Positions 36,696 through 45,552 of a DNA stretch of 64,000 nucleotides are shown piece after piece. The stretch covers positions 470,110 through 534,109 of the forward strand of contig JBKGRZ010000003.1 of the NCBI GenBank assembly GCA_046518185.1. Reading direction: 5' to 3'. The number at the start of each line of letters is the position of its first letter. Position 1 is the first letter of the stretch. The notes below the pieces were generated by a model that searched no databases, had not been told where the DNA came from, and saw nothing but the letters and a program-made list of their open reading frames with translations. The stretch is from Scandinavium vulneris_A. GTDB taxonomy: Bacteria > Pseudomonadota > Gammaproteobacteria > Enterobacterales > Enterobacteriaceae. Made by a program: the position numbers and the translations under genes.

Positions 36696-37529
36696 ATGAG
36701 CGCAATCCTCACCGGCATGAATACCGGCGTCATTCGCCACGGCGAACAATTTTTGGCGCTGGCGCTAAAAATAAACCAGCATAACGAGCAGCAGTTGCTG
36801 CTGCTTCCCGCGTTAGCACTCCGCGATTTGTTGATCTGTTTCGAATATCGCCTGCACCTGCAGCATTTGGGTAGCAGCAAACAAAAAGCCCGCTTCAAAC
36901 AGCAGCAGGACGCCGCCACGGCAGCGCTGCAAACGAATATTCCCGCCTTGACCCAAAGTGAACTGCTGCAGGCGGACGTACGTCAACGCGTTGAGAAAAT
37001 TGAACCGCTTAATAAGCGTAAAAATGAATTGCAGCTGACGTTGACGCTTCAGGGCGGCAATACCGTGTTGCTGATAATTGAGGATGCACAAATCGCCTTA
37101 ATCATTAATGCGATTACCCACGCTATCAATAATGCGGGAATGCATCCGCTATCGCTGCGTCTGGCCTCTTTATTGGATTTTTTACCGCTATACGATGCGC
37201 AGATAAAGCCGGGTGGCGAACTGGAATATGATACGTATCAGCATCCAGCATGGAAGCTCGCACTGTTTAGCGAAACGCTGGCACTGGTTTATCACTATAC
37301 GGATGAGCAGGGTGAACAGCAGGCATACGGTACGGTGGTGAAATCCCGGAATCGTGAAGATAATAAAGCGATTGCCCAACGGCTACTGGCGTTTAGCCCA
37401 CGGCTGAAAAAGCTGGAAGGAATTTCGTGTCAGGTTTCAGTGAGCACGCTGGCATCCGGGGCGGATCACCTGCCACGTGAGCACTGCTTACGCGCAATTC
37501 ATGCGCTATGGCAAAAGACTGCAAAATAA
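36696..37529 (+). CDS. yjeJ: YjeJ-like protein of unknown function
   Basis: This 277-residue soluble protein resembles E. coli YjeJ in position and in segments such as GMNTGVIR, QADVRQRV and SLLDFLPLYD. No catalytic motif is visible. The start at 36696 has GGGAGA upstream and is preferred to a 58-codon extension running back into epmB. It is convergent with yjeI. Confidence 0.85.
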   Translation: MSAILTGMNTGVIRHGEQFLALALKINQHNEQQLLLLPALALRDLLICFEYRLHLQHLGSSKQKARFKQQQDAATAALQTNIPALTQSELLQADVRQRVEKIEPLNKRKNELQLTLTLQGGNTVLLIIEDAQIALIINAITHAINNAGMHPLSLRLASLLDFLPLYDAQIKPGGELEYDTYQHPAWKLALFSETLALVYHYTDEQGEQQAYGTVVKSRNREDNKAIAQRLLAFSPRLKKLEGISCQVSVSTLASGADHLPREHCLRAIHALWQKTAK

Positions 37530-37533
37530 CAAA

Positions 37534-37555
37534 ACGCCCTCAACAATGAGGGCGT
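37534..37555. terminator. Bidirectional terminator between yjeJ and yjeI
   Basis: Stem ACGCCCTC / GAGGGCGT has a six-base loop and lies between the convergent stop codons. Confidence 0.7.
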
Positions 37556-37571
37556 ATTAGCCACTGAGAAA

Positions 37572-37925
37572 TCAGTTAGGGCACTTATAAACCTGGCCGA
37601 TCATTTCGCTATCGGTCGGAACAAAGCTGGAGAGCATCCCTTGAGTCGGGCTGCTTACGCCGTAAATAACGTTCCCGCCCAATTCTGCAGCCTGATTGCG
37701 CAGCGCATTGGCCGCACCACGCATAGAGCCACCCTCTTCGCCGTGCTGACCAGAGAGCCAGTTACTCTGCTTGCCCGTTGCGGTGCCAACCAGCTGGCAT
37801 TCAGCGCCCGGTTTATCTTCAACAAAGCGAACATTCTGCCCGCCTGCGGTCAAATCATTGCTGGAACTGCAGCCAGCCAGCAGCAGGGCAACGGCAACCA
37901 TTCCTGTTGAAACGTTGATACGCAT
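37572..37925 (-). CDS. yjeI: YjeI, DUF4156 lipoprotein
   Basis: This 117-residue predicted lipoprotein has lipobox LLAGC. Its mature part contains GAECQLVGTATGKQSNW and ends GQVYKCPN, nearly identical to E. coli YjeI. Function is unknown. In E. coli it abuts groL; here the pilus island separates them. Confidence 0.93.
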   Translation of the reverse strand: MRINVSTGMVAVALLLAGCSSSNDLTAGGQNVRFVEDKPGAECQLVGTATGKQSNWLSGQHGEEGGSMRGAANALRNQAAELGGNVIYGVSSPTQGMLSSFVPTDSEMIGQVYKCPN

Positions 37926-38002
37926 GTTGTTCCTCGTGATCATAAAGTTGACCTTTTAGTCCTGACAAATCTTATACCAGAGTTATCCAGGGAACGAAAA
38001 CA

Positions 38003-38818
38003 TTAACCCGTAGGCGTCATATTCTGTAACCGATAACGTCCGCTTTGCATGACCACTTTATAGGTGCCGAACACGGTCTGATTCGGGCTGGCAAATACCG
38101 TTTTACCTTGATACTTAATGATAACTTTTTTCTTTCCCGCTATTTCCGCGATCATAATCACTTTAGGCAGGGCGGGTTTCGGCTCAGGAAGGATAGCTTG
38201 CTGTGAGGGAATATTTGCATAATGGGCTGAAGATGAGAGGTATTTTTCCCCATCGACCAGATGTCCCCGCCAGGAGAGTTCAAAATGCAGATGTGGGCCG
38301 GTGCTGCGGCCGGTATTGCCCGACAACGCAATCAAATTGCCTCTCGCCACCTTCTGCCCCACAGTGACAATAATTTTATCCAGATGTAGATAGCGGCTAC
38401 GCCAACCGCCAGGATGCTGAAGAACCACATAATTACCCGCGAACGGATGGGCGTCCGCCTCCACCACTATTCCCACTTCACTCGCCAATACTGGCGTCAA
38501 ACGCGGGGCGGCATAATCAGTTCCCTCATGCTGAGCAAAGCGATGCGTTACAGGGTGATATCGAAAACTAAAGGACGAAGTCACACGCAGCGGGATAGCT
38601 AATGGCGCGAGAAAACGAGGATAAGTCGCTCCGGCCGTCTGTGTCAGTTGAGGCGCCTCTTCTTTTTCTCTCATCAACAGTGTACGGGTAAAAATCGCCT
38701 CGGTAGCGACCACTGACAGTTGGCCAATACTCACCAGCGCCAGGGTAAAGCCCGCCTGATTACTTGCCCATGCTGTGAGCGGTGACAGTAAACAGGCTCC
38801 ATAGATTAGACGGCGCAT
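38003..38818 (-). CDS. M23 (LytM-type) peptidase, last gene of the pilus operon, with a TcpS-like C-terminal domain
   Basis: This 271-residue protein has an N-terminal signal (MRRLIYGACLLSPLTAWA) and a second hydrophobic stretch. The LytM domain has all metal and catalytic residues: H97 and D101 (HEGTD), H145 (YLHL), and H176/H178 (HLHFE). It should cut peptidoglycan cross-links in the periplasm. Residues 218-271 (PKVIMIAEIAG...KTVFASP) resemble residues 114-170 of the TcpS-like protein in the same operon. It begins 3 bases after the prepilin peptidase. ETEC cof has a lytic transglycosylase (CofT) at its start; this enzyme may fill that role. Confidence 0.85.
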   Translation of the reverse strand: MRRLIYGACLLSPLTAWASNQAGFTLALVSIGQLSVVATEAIFTRTLLMREKEEAPQLTQTAGATYPRFLAPLAIPLRVTSSFSFRYHPVTHRFAQHEGTDYAAPRLTPVLASEVGIVVEADAHPFAGNYVVLQHPGGWRSRYLHLDKIIVTVGQKVARGNLIALSGNTGRSTGPHLHFELSWRGHLVDGEKYLSSSAHYANIPSQQAILPEPKPALPKVIMIAEIAGKKKVIIKYQGKTVFASPNQTVFGTYKVVMQSGRYRLQNMTPTG

Positions 38819-38821
38819 GGT

Positions 38822-39646
38822 TCAGTACAATCCCGTATAAAATATCACCATCGCTGAAAGTGAAATCGCGGGGCCAAAGGGGATGTAAGATGTTGGCGAG
38901 TCTGAATTATCCTCATCAATTGAACGACGCATATTGGAGCGCAGGAAAAACAGATACAGAATAATACCGAAGACCGATGAGAGAATGATTAATGCCGGAA
39001 GTTGTTCAACCCCCAGCCATGCGGAGATAGCCGCAATGAGTTTGACATCGCCGTTGCCTAATCCTTCTCGTCCACGTATTTTCGCATACGACGCCATCAC
39101 GCTGTAAATCAACAGCCACGCCACAATAACGCCATAAATAGCCGATCTCGGTTTGATATCAATTATTCCCGTAACCGAGCAAGCCAGGCCGCTCCACAAC
39201 AGTAAAAAGACCAGGGTATCTGGCAGCAACAGGTGCTGGAAGTCGATCGCTGACAGGCTATAAAGCAAGCAAAAAAAGAGGCAAAAGCTCGCGATCTGAA
39301 TTTCGTTGTATTGCGGCCACGCCAGGATTGTCAGTAAGGTGAAAACAAGGCCACACACTAACTCCGAGATAAGATAGCGTGCAGAAATAGCGCAATGGCA
39401 GTGACGGCACTTCCCTTTAAGCCAAAGCCAACTTAAGACCGGGATATTATCGCGACGCCACACCGGTACTCCACACTCGGGGCAGTGCGAAGGTGGCCAC
39501 CATAGGTTCACGCCATCGGCATCAGCGTTGCTTTGTGCGTATAGCATGAGTGGCAGACGATAGATCAGCACGTTAAGGAAACTACCGATAAATAAACCCA
39601 ATATTGCTGCCATTACCGGGTAAAACCACAAATAAAATGTATACAT
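38822..39646 (-). CDS. Type IV prepilin peptidase (TcpJ/CofP/PilD-like)
   Basis: This 274-residue polytopic aspartyl protease cleaves and may N-methylate prepilins. It has the FIGSFLNVLIYRLP entry motif and zinc-type C55/C58 and C80/C83 pairs. The aspartates D135 (AIDFQ) and D200 (GNGDVK) are candidates for the catalytic pair, and PFGPAI lies near the end. Its substrates in this operon are the pilins at 49653-50369 and 47864-49564. It follows the secreted-protein gene by 49 bases. Confidence 0.93.
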   Translation of the reverse strand: MYTFYLWFYPVMAAILGLFIGSFLNVLIYRLPLMLYAQSNADADGVNLWWPPSHCPECGVPVWRRDNIPVLSWLWLKGKCRHCHCAISARYLISELVCGLVFTLLTILAWPQYNEIQIASFCLFFCLLYSLSAIDFQHLLLPDTLVFLLLWSGLACSVTGIIDIKPRSAIYGVIVAWLLIYSVMASYAKIRGREGLGNGDVKLIAAISAWLGVEQLPALIILSSVFGIILYLFFLRSNMRRSIDEDNSDSPTSYIPFGPAISLSAMVIFYTGLY

Positions 39647-39695
39647 AATTCAGTCCCTTGACGACTTCCTGAAACAGTTCATATCACTTGAACGA

Positions 39696-41060
39696 TTACT
39701 GTTTAAGCGTAATGTCCTTTTTGAGTTCCATAAAATATGAAAAATCATTAACTTCAGGTCCAACAAGTCCATACTCAACTTGAGCAGAAAATAATTGCGT
39801 GCCTTTCGTGTCACAGATATAAGCATTATCTTCGGTTGGTGGCGGGTAGCCCATAATGCTAAAAAACTGCGCAATCGTAAAACCTTTCTGCCCTTCAGGA
39901 ACATATATATCCACCCCTTTAGAAGGGCTAATCCCTTTTATGGAAGGTTCCTGGAAATGCTCCAAATCGGTGTAATCATCCACCGAACCTTTTTGCCCAT
40001 TGAAACAGGTAAATACATTACTCCCCCATATACCCTGACCAGAACCCGTCGCATTACGCCCGTTCCACATTCCCGACCATTCAACGCCACCAACCAACCG
40101 CGTATGAATTGCCGCAATATCAAGAATACGCATGCGGTCGTTCATGTAATAGGGAATTATATATACACTGGCTGTCTTGGAATTATTAGCCGTATCTTTC
40201 CCCGTCGAGACAAATGCGGGTCCACCAACATCATCAAACGACGACATATAGGGTATAAAATGTTCACCGTCATCACTTTTAAGCGTCCAGGCAGCAAGAC
40301 GTTGGTCGCTCCCTTTTGCATCACCCAGAAGAATAGCTTCGAGATGGATTAACGACATATGGCGATGCGGGAGGTAAACAACTAATTCCTGGCCTTCCCC
40401 CCCGATAGCTGTGTTACTGGTATTGCCTTCAGGTCCGTCAGAAGCAGCCGGAAAAACAATAGACCCGACCCACAATGGTTTATTTTGACTGGTAGCAAGG
40501 TTTAACAGGTTATTATAGGCAGAAAGTTTCTGTGTTGAAGTCGTTGATGTGGGGCGGCAGTTATAAAGCGATTCTTTGGCTGTTTCATACGAGCCAGAAC
40601 ATGCAGTGATAACCGGGACAGCATCCCCTGGAACATGGGGTTTTGCGTTGATAATGGGTAAACTCCAGTCGCCTTCTCTACCGCCGCTCACCCAACTGTA
40701 CCTTTCGTCAGCGTCGTAATGCATATAATGCTCTGAAAAATCGAAATTATCATCTGTGATCGGCGGTAGCTGTGAATCAGGTATATGGCCCAATGAGGAC
40801 TCAATATACATAATATTTATCGCAATAGGCAGAGAGTTTTTTGCTGTGTAAGAGTATTTATTGCCATCTCGGGTATAGCCAAAAAAATTAGCAATGGGTA
40901 AAGCCAATGGCATATCTAACGGGTCCGTACTACCTCCGCTATTATCAATTTCGGCGAAGTTAAATACGCCTCCTTTCGGGCTACTGGCATGAAGCGTGCT
41001 GAACGGCAACGAACTGAGGATTAGCAAAAAGAAAAATCTATTCGCGCTTAACCTATTCAT
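39696..41060 (-). CDS. Putative T4b-pilus-secreted protein at the TcpF/CofJ position
   Basis: This 454-residue protein has a clear signal peptide (MNRLSANRFFFLLILSSLPF...LHA, about 25 residues) and no other membrane segment. The gene lies between the platform protein and the prepilin peptidase, exactly where V. cholerae tcpF and ETEC cofJ lie. No global family is recognised. The mature start SSPKGGVFNFAEIDN recalls, from memory, the GG-x-F segment at the exposed N-terminus of CofJ that docks on the CofB minor pilin. It is longer than CofJ or TcpF (both near 340). The role as soluble colonisation factor is inferred. Confidence 0.65.
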   Translation of the reverse strand: MNRLSANRFFFLLILSSLPFSTLHASSPKGGVFNFAEIDNSGGSTDPLDMPLALPIANFFGYTRDGNKYSYTAKNSLPIAINIMYIESSLGHIPDSQLPPITDDNFDFSEHYMHYDADERYSWVSGGREGDWSLPIINAKPHVPGDAVPVITACSGSYETAKESLYNCRPTSTTSTQKLSAYNNLLNLATSQNKPLWVGSIVFPAASDGPEGNTSNTAIGGEGQELVVYLPHRHMSLIHLEAILLGDAKGSDQRLAAWTLKSDDGEHFIPYMSSFDDVGGPAFVSTGKDTANNSKTASVYIIPYYMNDRMRILDIAAIHTRLVGGVEWSGMWNGRNATGSGQGIWGSNVFTCFNGQKGSVDDYTDLEHFQEPSIKGISPSKGVDIYVPEGQKGFTIAQFFSIMGYPPPTEDNAYICDTKGTQLFSAQVEYGLVGPEVNDFSYFMELKKDITLKQ

Positions 41061-41072
41061 CCTGTTTCCTTT

Positions 41073-42119
41073 TTAAAACGATCCACTCGACCCCATTTTC
41101 CCAAGCGTATCTGAAAGCGAAAATAGCGCGGCGAAAACCCAAATAACGCTCCCACCGAGCACTAAAGTCGACAGCGACTTCAATACACCAGATAGCTTGA
41201 GGATATATGACCTCACATTTTCCCTCGACTTGTTGGAAACTGAGTTTAGCACCTCATTAAACGAAGGGAGTCCGGCATAGAGACTGATATTAAGCAATGT
41301 TTCCGCACCAAACAACCCAGTATTAAGCGCATCCCCGTAGCTCATCCCAGCCGCCATATTTTCACGCATACCATTAATGTGCGATCTTAACCATTTGTTT
41401 GAATTTAGTAAAATAATAGCCAAGCCGTCATTAAGCGGTATATTGTTTTTTAACATCAGCGCCAGGTTATTAAGAAAAACTGATGCTGCAATTTGCTTAT
41501 ATGTCGAGAAGGGAAGAATACGATCAACAACTTTGTTCCTTAAAGGACCACAAAGATTCGTCAGCAGTAACTTTATGATTATTACCGCAAAAACAACCCA
41601 TGCTAATATATACATCCATAATCCAGCCGCCAGCGCTTGTCCAAAATTATATAAGACCTGTGTTACTTTTGGCCATTTACTCACAGGTACCACACTTTCG
41701 AACGCGGGGAAAACTTTTAACGCATAACCCGCAATAACAATAAGAGAAATAATGAACATTATTATTGGAAAAGTAACAGAAGAAATGATTTTACTCTTAA
41801 GCTCGCTATTGTATGTTATAACGTTAACTAATGTCATAAAACCATCCGCCAGGCTCCCACTTTGCTCGGCTGCGTTAATGACACTGAGCTCACTTTGCGG
41901 GACTAACCCTTCGAACATAACGGCAATAGAAGCTCCGCTAAGCCCGGCTTTCATATTTTCTGTGAGGAGCCCAACTTTTTTAGCGAACCCCGTGCCTAAT
42001 AAAGCTTTTCCTTCATTCTGTAACTTAACCAATGCATCATACAGCGGCAATTCGGTAGCAATCATATCGGCACAGAATTTATATAAATAGAGCCGTTGTT
42101 TTTTACTGAATTTTGCCAA
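41073..42119 (-). CDS. Type IV pilus inner-membrane platform protein (TcpE/CofI/PilC-like)
   Basis: This 348-residue protein has GspF/PilC architecture: two cytoplasmic helical repeats, membrane helices near 115-135, 165-185 and 315-340, and the conserved turn AAEQSGSLADGF. It couples the assembly ATPase to pilin extraction from the membrane. It overlaps the ATPase gene by 17 bases, so the two are translationally coupled. Confidence 0.9.
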   Translation of the reverse strand: MAKFSKKQRLYLYKFCADMIATELPLYDALVKLQNEGKALLGTGFAKKVGLLTENMKAGLSGASIAVMFEGLVPQSELSVINAAEQSGSLADGFMTLVNVITYNSELKSKIISSVTFPIIMFIISLIVIAGYALKVFPAFESVVPVSKWPKVTQVLYNFGQALAAGLWMYILAWVVFAVIIIKLLLTNLCGPLRNKVVDRILPFSTYKQIAASVFLNNLALMLKNNIPLNDGLAIILLNSNKWLRSHINGMRENMAAGMSYGDALNTGLFGAETLLNISLYAGLPSFNEVLNSVSNKSRENVRSYILKLSGVLKSLSTLVLGGSVIWVFAALFSLSDTLGKMGSSGSF

Positions 42120-43629
42120 GGATCACCTCCAAATTGTCCTGTTCGATATCGCCAAACTCCATGGAAAACCACGTGGCGCAAACACGCCCGTTGAAGACTT
42201 CAGAAAATACCTTTTCTTTAATCTCAAACCCTTCACTAATGCCCGGTGCAGTGATGCGTTTTTTTCGCCAGAACGTATAAACCTGTAGCCAGGCTTCTCT
42301 GGAGATGGCTTCCATTTCATCGTAGTTAGGACGCATATATTCCATAACCAACTGCCTACCGCTAATTCCTGTACGTTTACAACTATCGCAACCCGACTCA
42401 TTTTGTTCATACAGACTCATGGACCGTCCACCAAAGCTTATCTCAATGGGCTTTCGGCAATGTACGCAGATAACAGGCACCAGTTTCTGGCACTGAAGCC
42501 CTGCAACAAAACCCGGTGTGGATAATTTGTCTTTAGTGATCCCCATCGCCGATAAACGCTGAAGCAATGAAACAATGTTCCCGGCGTGCACGGTGGTAAA
42601 ACAGTAGTGACCACTTTCGACGGCCCCTGCCAGGGCATTAGCAGATACGTTGTCGCGAATTTCCCCAACCATCAGGACATCAGGATCACGACGCAACGCG
42701 GATTTGATCGCTGAGTGGAAACCTCCACCATCGGTGCTTAAGACTGAACTCTGCTTAGCGCCGTAGATTTGGTATTCCACGGGATCTTCAACGGTTAAAA
42801 AGCAGCCCCGATTACCGTAACGATTAATCTGCAACCACTCCATCAGATTTTTCAGGGTAGTAGATTTCCCTGAACCGGTAGTGCCAGCAATAATATAAGC
42901 GCCATAAGGGTTACTGAGAATTTTCTTCAGGTCGTCTAATTCTTCTGAAGAGACACCCAGCTTATCCAGATTGGCAACGGAACCTTTCGCCATCCCGGCC
43001 GGGATGATACGCAATACTGCGTGGTAACAATCCGCGGTTTCGCCAAAAACAGGGAAATGAGCGTAGCGAAAACGGAAACTGCGTTTATTTAAGGTGTAGA
43101 GGATGTTTGCACTTTGGGGAATGGTCCGGTTCCAGGTGGTGTCCCGCGTGGTGGCCTGCACGTTATACAGTACGAACACCAGCTCATCACACTTGCTGGA
43201 AGGCATTTGCATCATCGGTATCAATAGCCCATTCACCCGAACTTCAAACTGAGCAACGATATCATTACGTGTGATATGTAGGTCGCTCGCCCCCAATCTC
43301 ACTGCATCCAGTAAAATTGACTCCAGCTCTTTTTGCGTTTCGCTAATATCCAGGGCAACACGGCGTTTCTTCTGCAACGAAACCAGTTCGAAAATCTTAA
43401 AATATACGGCTTCATCGGCCCCAGCGATTCCTACGATCTTACGGCGATAAACGTCATTGAGCTTACGAAGCTCGTATTGAATAATATGTAATTCATCGAT
43501 CAACGAACGCTGTGAGACGAGATAATCCTCATCATCTAGCCGCCCAATCAGCATCCGCTCTTCTATCTCTGAAAAGGACCATTCGCCATTATGAATGATC
43601 TCTTCTGTTAACCGATTAAAATGCAACAT
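42103..43629 (-). CDS. Type IV pilus assembly ATPase (TcpT/CofH/PilB-like)
   Basis: This 508-residue GspE-family hexameric ATPase powers pilus extension. The core has Walker A GTTGSGKST (249-257), Asp box LTVEDPVEYQ, Walker B RRDPDVLMVGEIRD, His box SGHYCFTTVHAG, and a CxxC pair (CVHC, CDSC) for zinc. The start is ATG 43629 in a TGATG overlap with the preceding stop; GTG 43632 is an in-frame alternative. No retraction ATPase (PilT) is present in the island, as in tcp and cof. Confidence 0.95.
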   Translation of the reverse strand: MLHFNRLTEEIIHNGEWSFSEIEERMLIGRLDDEDYLVSQRSLIDELHIIQYELRKLNDVYRRKIVGIAGADEAVYFKIFELVSLQKKRRVALDISETQKELESILLDAVRLGASDLHITRNDIVAQFEVRVNGLLIPMMQMPSSKCDELVFVLYNVQATTRDTTWNRTIPQSANILYTLNKRSFRFRYAHFPVFGETADCYHAVLRIIPAGMAKGSVANLDKLGVSSEELDDLKKILSNPYGAYIIAGTTGSGKSTTLKNLMEWLQINRYGNRGCFLTVEDPVEYQIYGAKQSSVLSTDGGGFHSAIKSALRRDPDVLMVGEIRDNVSANALAGAVESGHYCFTTVHAGNIVSLLQRLSAMGITKDKLSTPGFVAGLQCQKLVPVICVHCRKPIEISFGGRSMSLYEQNESGCDSCKRTGISGRQLVMEYMRPNYDEMEAISREAWLQVYTFWRKKRITAPGISEGFEIKEKVFSEVFNGRVCATWFSMEFGDIEQDNLEVILGKIQ

Positions 43630-44141
43630 CACCGCAGCACTTCCTTCACAGACGCATTTTTAATGCCACTTCCTTGATGAACCATATACTCTTTGCCATT
43701 TGCGGGAAAAACCTCTCCTGGACGAACAAAGATCGTTTTATCACCAATTGAGATCGCGGCACGTGTAATACCCGCCAGTTGTGAAAGCATCAGGATTTTA
43801 GGCTCACCATTAAATTGTGCTACGGCAGGAACTTTTTTATCAGCGCTCTCTGCGGAAGTGGATGGCGAAGATTGAGTCATCACAGGCGAAGGCACTAACT
43901 CAGCAGCCTCACTTTTAAGCTTTGCCATCTGGAGACGTAATTTCGCGAGTTCAACTTCTTGTGACAGACGCCGCTGCATCTGGTTATAGGAAAAATCGTC
44001 TTCCACTAGTTGCGATATGTGTTCCTGAATCGGTGCCGGGACCACTACCGGCTTCTCAACAACCTTTTGTTCAGCTGCCGTACCAAAAGCCCCTCCCCCA
44101 CAAACAACCAAAATGGTAAGTATCAAACTCCGCTTATGCAT
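43629..44141 (-). CDS. Periplasmic pilus assembly protein at the TcpS/CofG position (PilP-like)
   Basis: This 170-residue protein has an N-terminal signal (ILTILVVCGGGAFGTAAE), a predicted coiled coil (about 52-82, QEVELAKLRLQMAKLKSEAA), a Ser/Pro linker, and a compact C-terminal domain (114-170, PKILMLSQLAGI...KTIFVRPGEVF). PilP-like proteins connect the inner-membrane complex to the secretin. The gene overlaps its upstream neighbour by 19 bases and the ATPase start by one base. The C-terminal domain is echoed in the M23 peptidase of the same operon. Confidence 0.7.
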   Translation of the reverse strand: MHKRSLILTILVVCGGGAFGTAAEQKVVEKPVVVPAPIQEHISQLVEDDFSYNQMQRRLSQEVELAKLRLQMAKLKSEAAELVPSPVMTQSSPSTSAESADKKVPAVAQFNGEPKILMLSQLAGITRAAISIGDKTIFVRPGEVFPANGKEYMVHQGSGIKNASVKEVLR

Positions 44142-44974
44142 ACAATGACTCCTGATATTTTTTTCTCTTTAAAAGTATCAATTTTTTGAATAATAAAAGA
44201 TTCTTTATATGCCTGGCGGTCAAAGAGACTTGCCAGATAGAGCAATTTACGGTCATCATCTGGCTCCATTTTTGGATATTTCATCGACCACTTAATAAAA
44301 TTGAGTCCATGAAATTTTATTTTCCCACCTTTAGAAAGGGTTTTCTCAAGTGTCGCTATCTTTGATTCCTTGGCAGATTCTACTATTATCCTCCAATCGG
44401 CAGACACTATCGAATTGTATGAGTAAAGATAACTAAGCACATCATTACATAGCCCCACAGTTATTTTTCTGTTTGCTTTGTAAGCTGTAAGCAAATTATT
44501 TTTATCCAGACCAGACTTTAAATTTTTAAAATCAAATCCTTTATCAGAAAAACTGGACTTATAGGTTTCGCCCCAAAAGATCTTGTCTATCACTAAAAAT
44601 GTTCCATTCTTATCAAGTTGATAATTGAATGTACAACCTTTAGCGTTACATGTGTAATTTTCTTTGATATAGCTAAATTTTTTAATCAACTCATAGCTGT
44701 TGACGATTTCTGTCAGCAACATAACAAATTGAGGGATACCCCCTCCAGTTAGGGATGACAAATAAAAAGTGTCGACTGCTTTAATATCATGTTGTAATTT
44801 TTCATTTTCCAGACGTTTGGCTTCTGCTACAGCTAATGCGGGCTGGTAGATAAAATAATACCATCCAGCACCGATGAATGCAGCGACCAATATAAAGACC
44901 GAAAAAACAACTCCCGCAATCATCTTTTTTGAGGGAGGCTTTGCATTCTTCTTAAGACGTAATCCTTTAATCAT
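44123..44974 (-). CDS. Bitopic pilus assembly protein at the TcpD/CofF position
   Basis: This 283-residue protein has a basic cytoplasmic N-terminus (KGLRLKKNAKPPSKK), one membrane helix (about 18-43) and a periplasmic domain with few recognisable motifs. Length and position match TcpD (about 280 residues), thought to join the inner-membrane assembly complex. The gene is clearly AT-rich compared with core genes. The assignment rests on order and topology. Confidence 0.6.
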   Translation of the reverse strand: MIKGLRLKKNAKPPSKKMIAGVVFSVFILVAAFIGAGWYYFIYQPALAVAEAKRLENEKLQHDIKAVDTFYLSSLTGGGIPQFVMLLTEIVNSYELIKKFSYIKENYTCNAKGCTFNYQLDKNGTFLVIDKIFWGETYKSSFSDKGFDFKNLKSGLDKNNLLTAYKANRKITVGLCNDVLSYLYSYNSIVSADWRIIVESAKESKIATLEKTLSKGGKIKFHGLNFIKWSMKYPKMEPDDDRKLLYLASLFDRQAYKESFIIQKIDTFKEKKISGVIVCISGV

Positions 44975-44978
44975 CGAA

Positions 44979-45536
44979 TTAACCTGCTATAATGCTATAC
45001 AAGAAAATCGCCGATGCAATCAACAGAACCAGCACCCCCGCGCCTACACCTGTCCAAAATAAGCGCTGCTTCCTTTTATAGACCAACTGATTCTCCTCGC
45101 AAGATTCTATTATCCTTTCAAATTGAGAAGCAGAAATCTCACTGATCGTTAGAGCAGAAAACTGCGAATCGGGTAATTGTTCAATCATTTCATTAAAAAA
45201 TGAATCATTGACTACACAATCTGTACCACTAATGATTACACCGTTAAGAATGACTAACAGGTAAAACTGATCGTTTGCCAGTTGGGTATAATAAACACCG
45301 TCGCCAAGTAGGTTACGCAAATGAACTGCAAAAGGCTCACAGCCTGGAGCAGTGTTGTCAGAGTAGCCCACCAAAGTACGAGAATCAGACTCATCATCTA
45401 TACGATACAAATACATCCGGTGGCTACGGTGAACATTAGCCAGCCATCTTGCATAGCCAGAATCTCGCTCCTTGAGGGAGGGGGATTCCCAGATAAGCTC
45501 CGTAAGGATATTTTTTTTCGATAGCGTATTGAGCAT
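44979..45536 (-). CDS. Small tail-anchored pilus protein at the TcpR/CofE position
   Basis: This 185-residue protein is soluble for about 155 residues and ends in a single hydrophobic helix (TGVGAGVLVLLIASAIFLYS). There is no signal peptide. TcpR occupies this slot in V. cholerae and helps place the secretin TcpC. Sequence similarity is not obvious, so the call rests on gene order and topology. Confidence 0.55.
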   Translation of the reverse strand: MLNTLSKKNILTELIWESPSLKERDSGYARWLANVHRSHRMYLYRIDDESDSRTLVGYSDNTAPGCEPFAVHLRNLLGDGVYYTQLANDQFYLLVILNGVIISGTDCVVNDSFFNEMIEQLPDSQFSALTISEISASQFERIIESCEENQLVYKRKQRLFWTGVGAGVLVLLIASAIFLYSIIAG

Positions 45537-45552
45537 CAGCTTACCTCATCCA

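Noticed and set aside
37926..38002. Direct repeats marking the left end of the pilus island, compared with 53253-53383
   Set aside because: I compared the two junction spacers by eye and found no shared repeat longer than chance.
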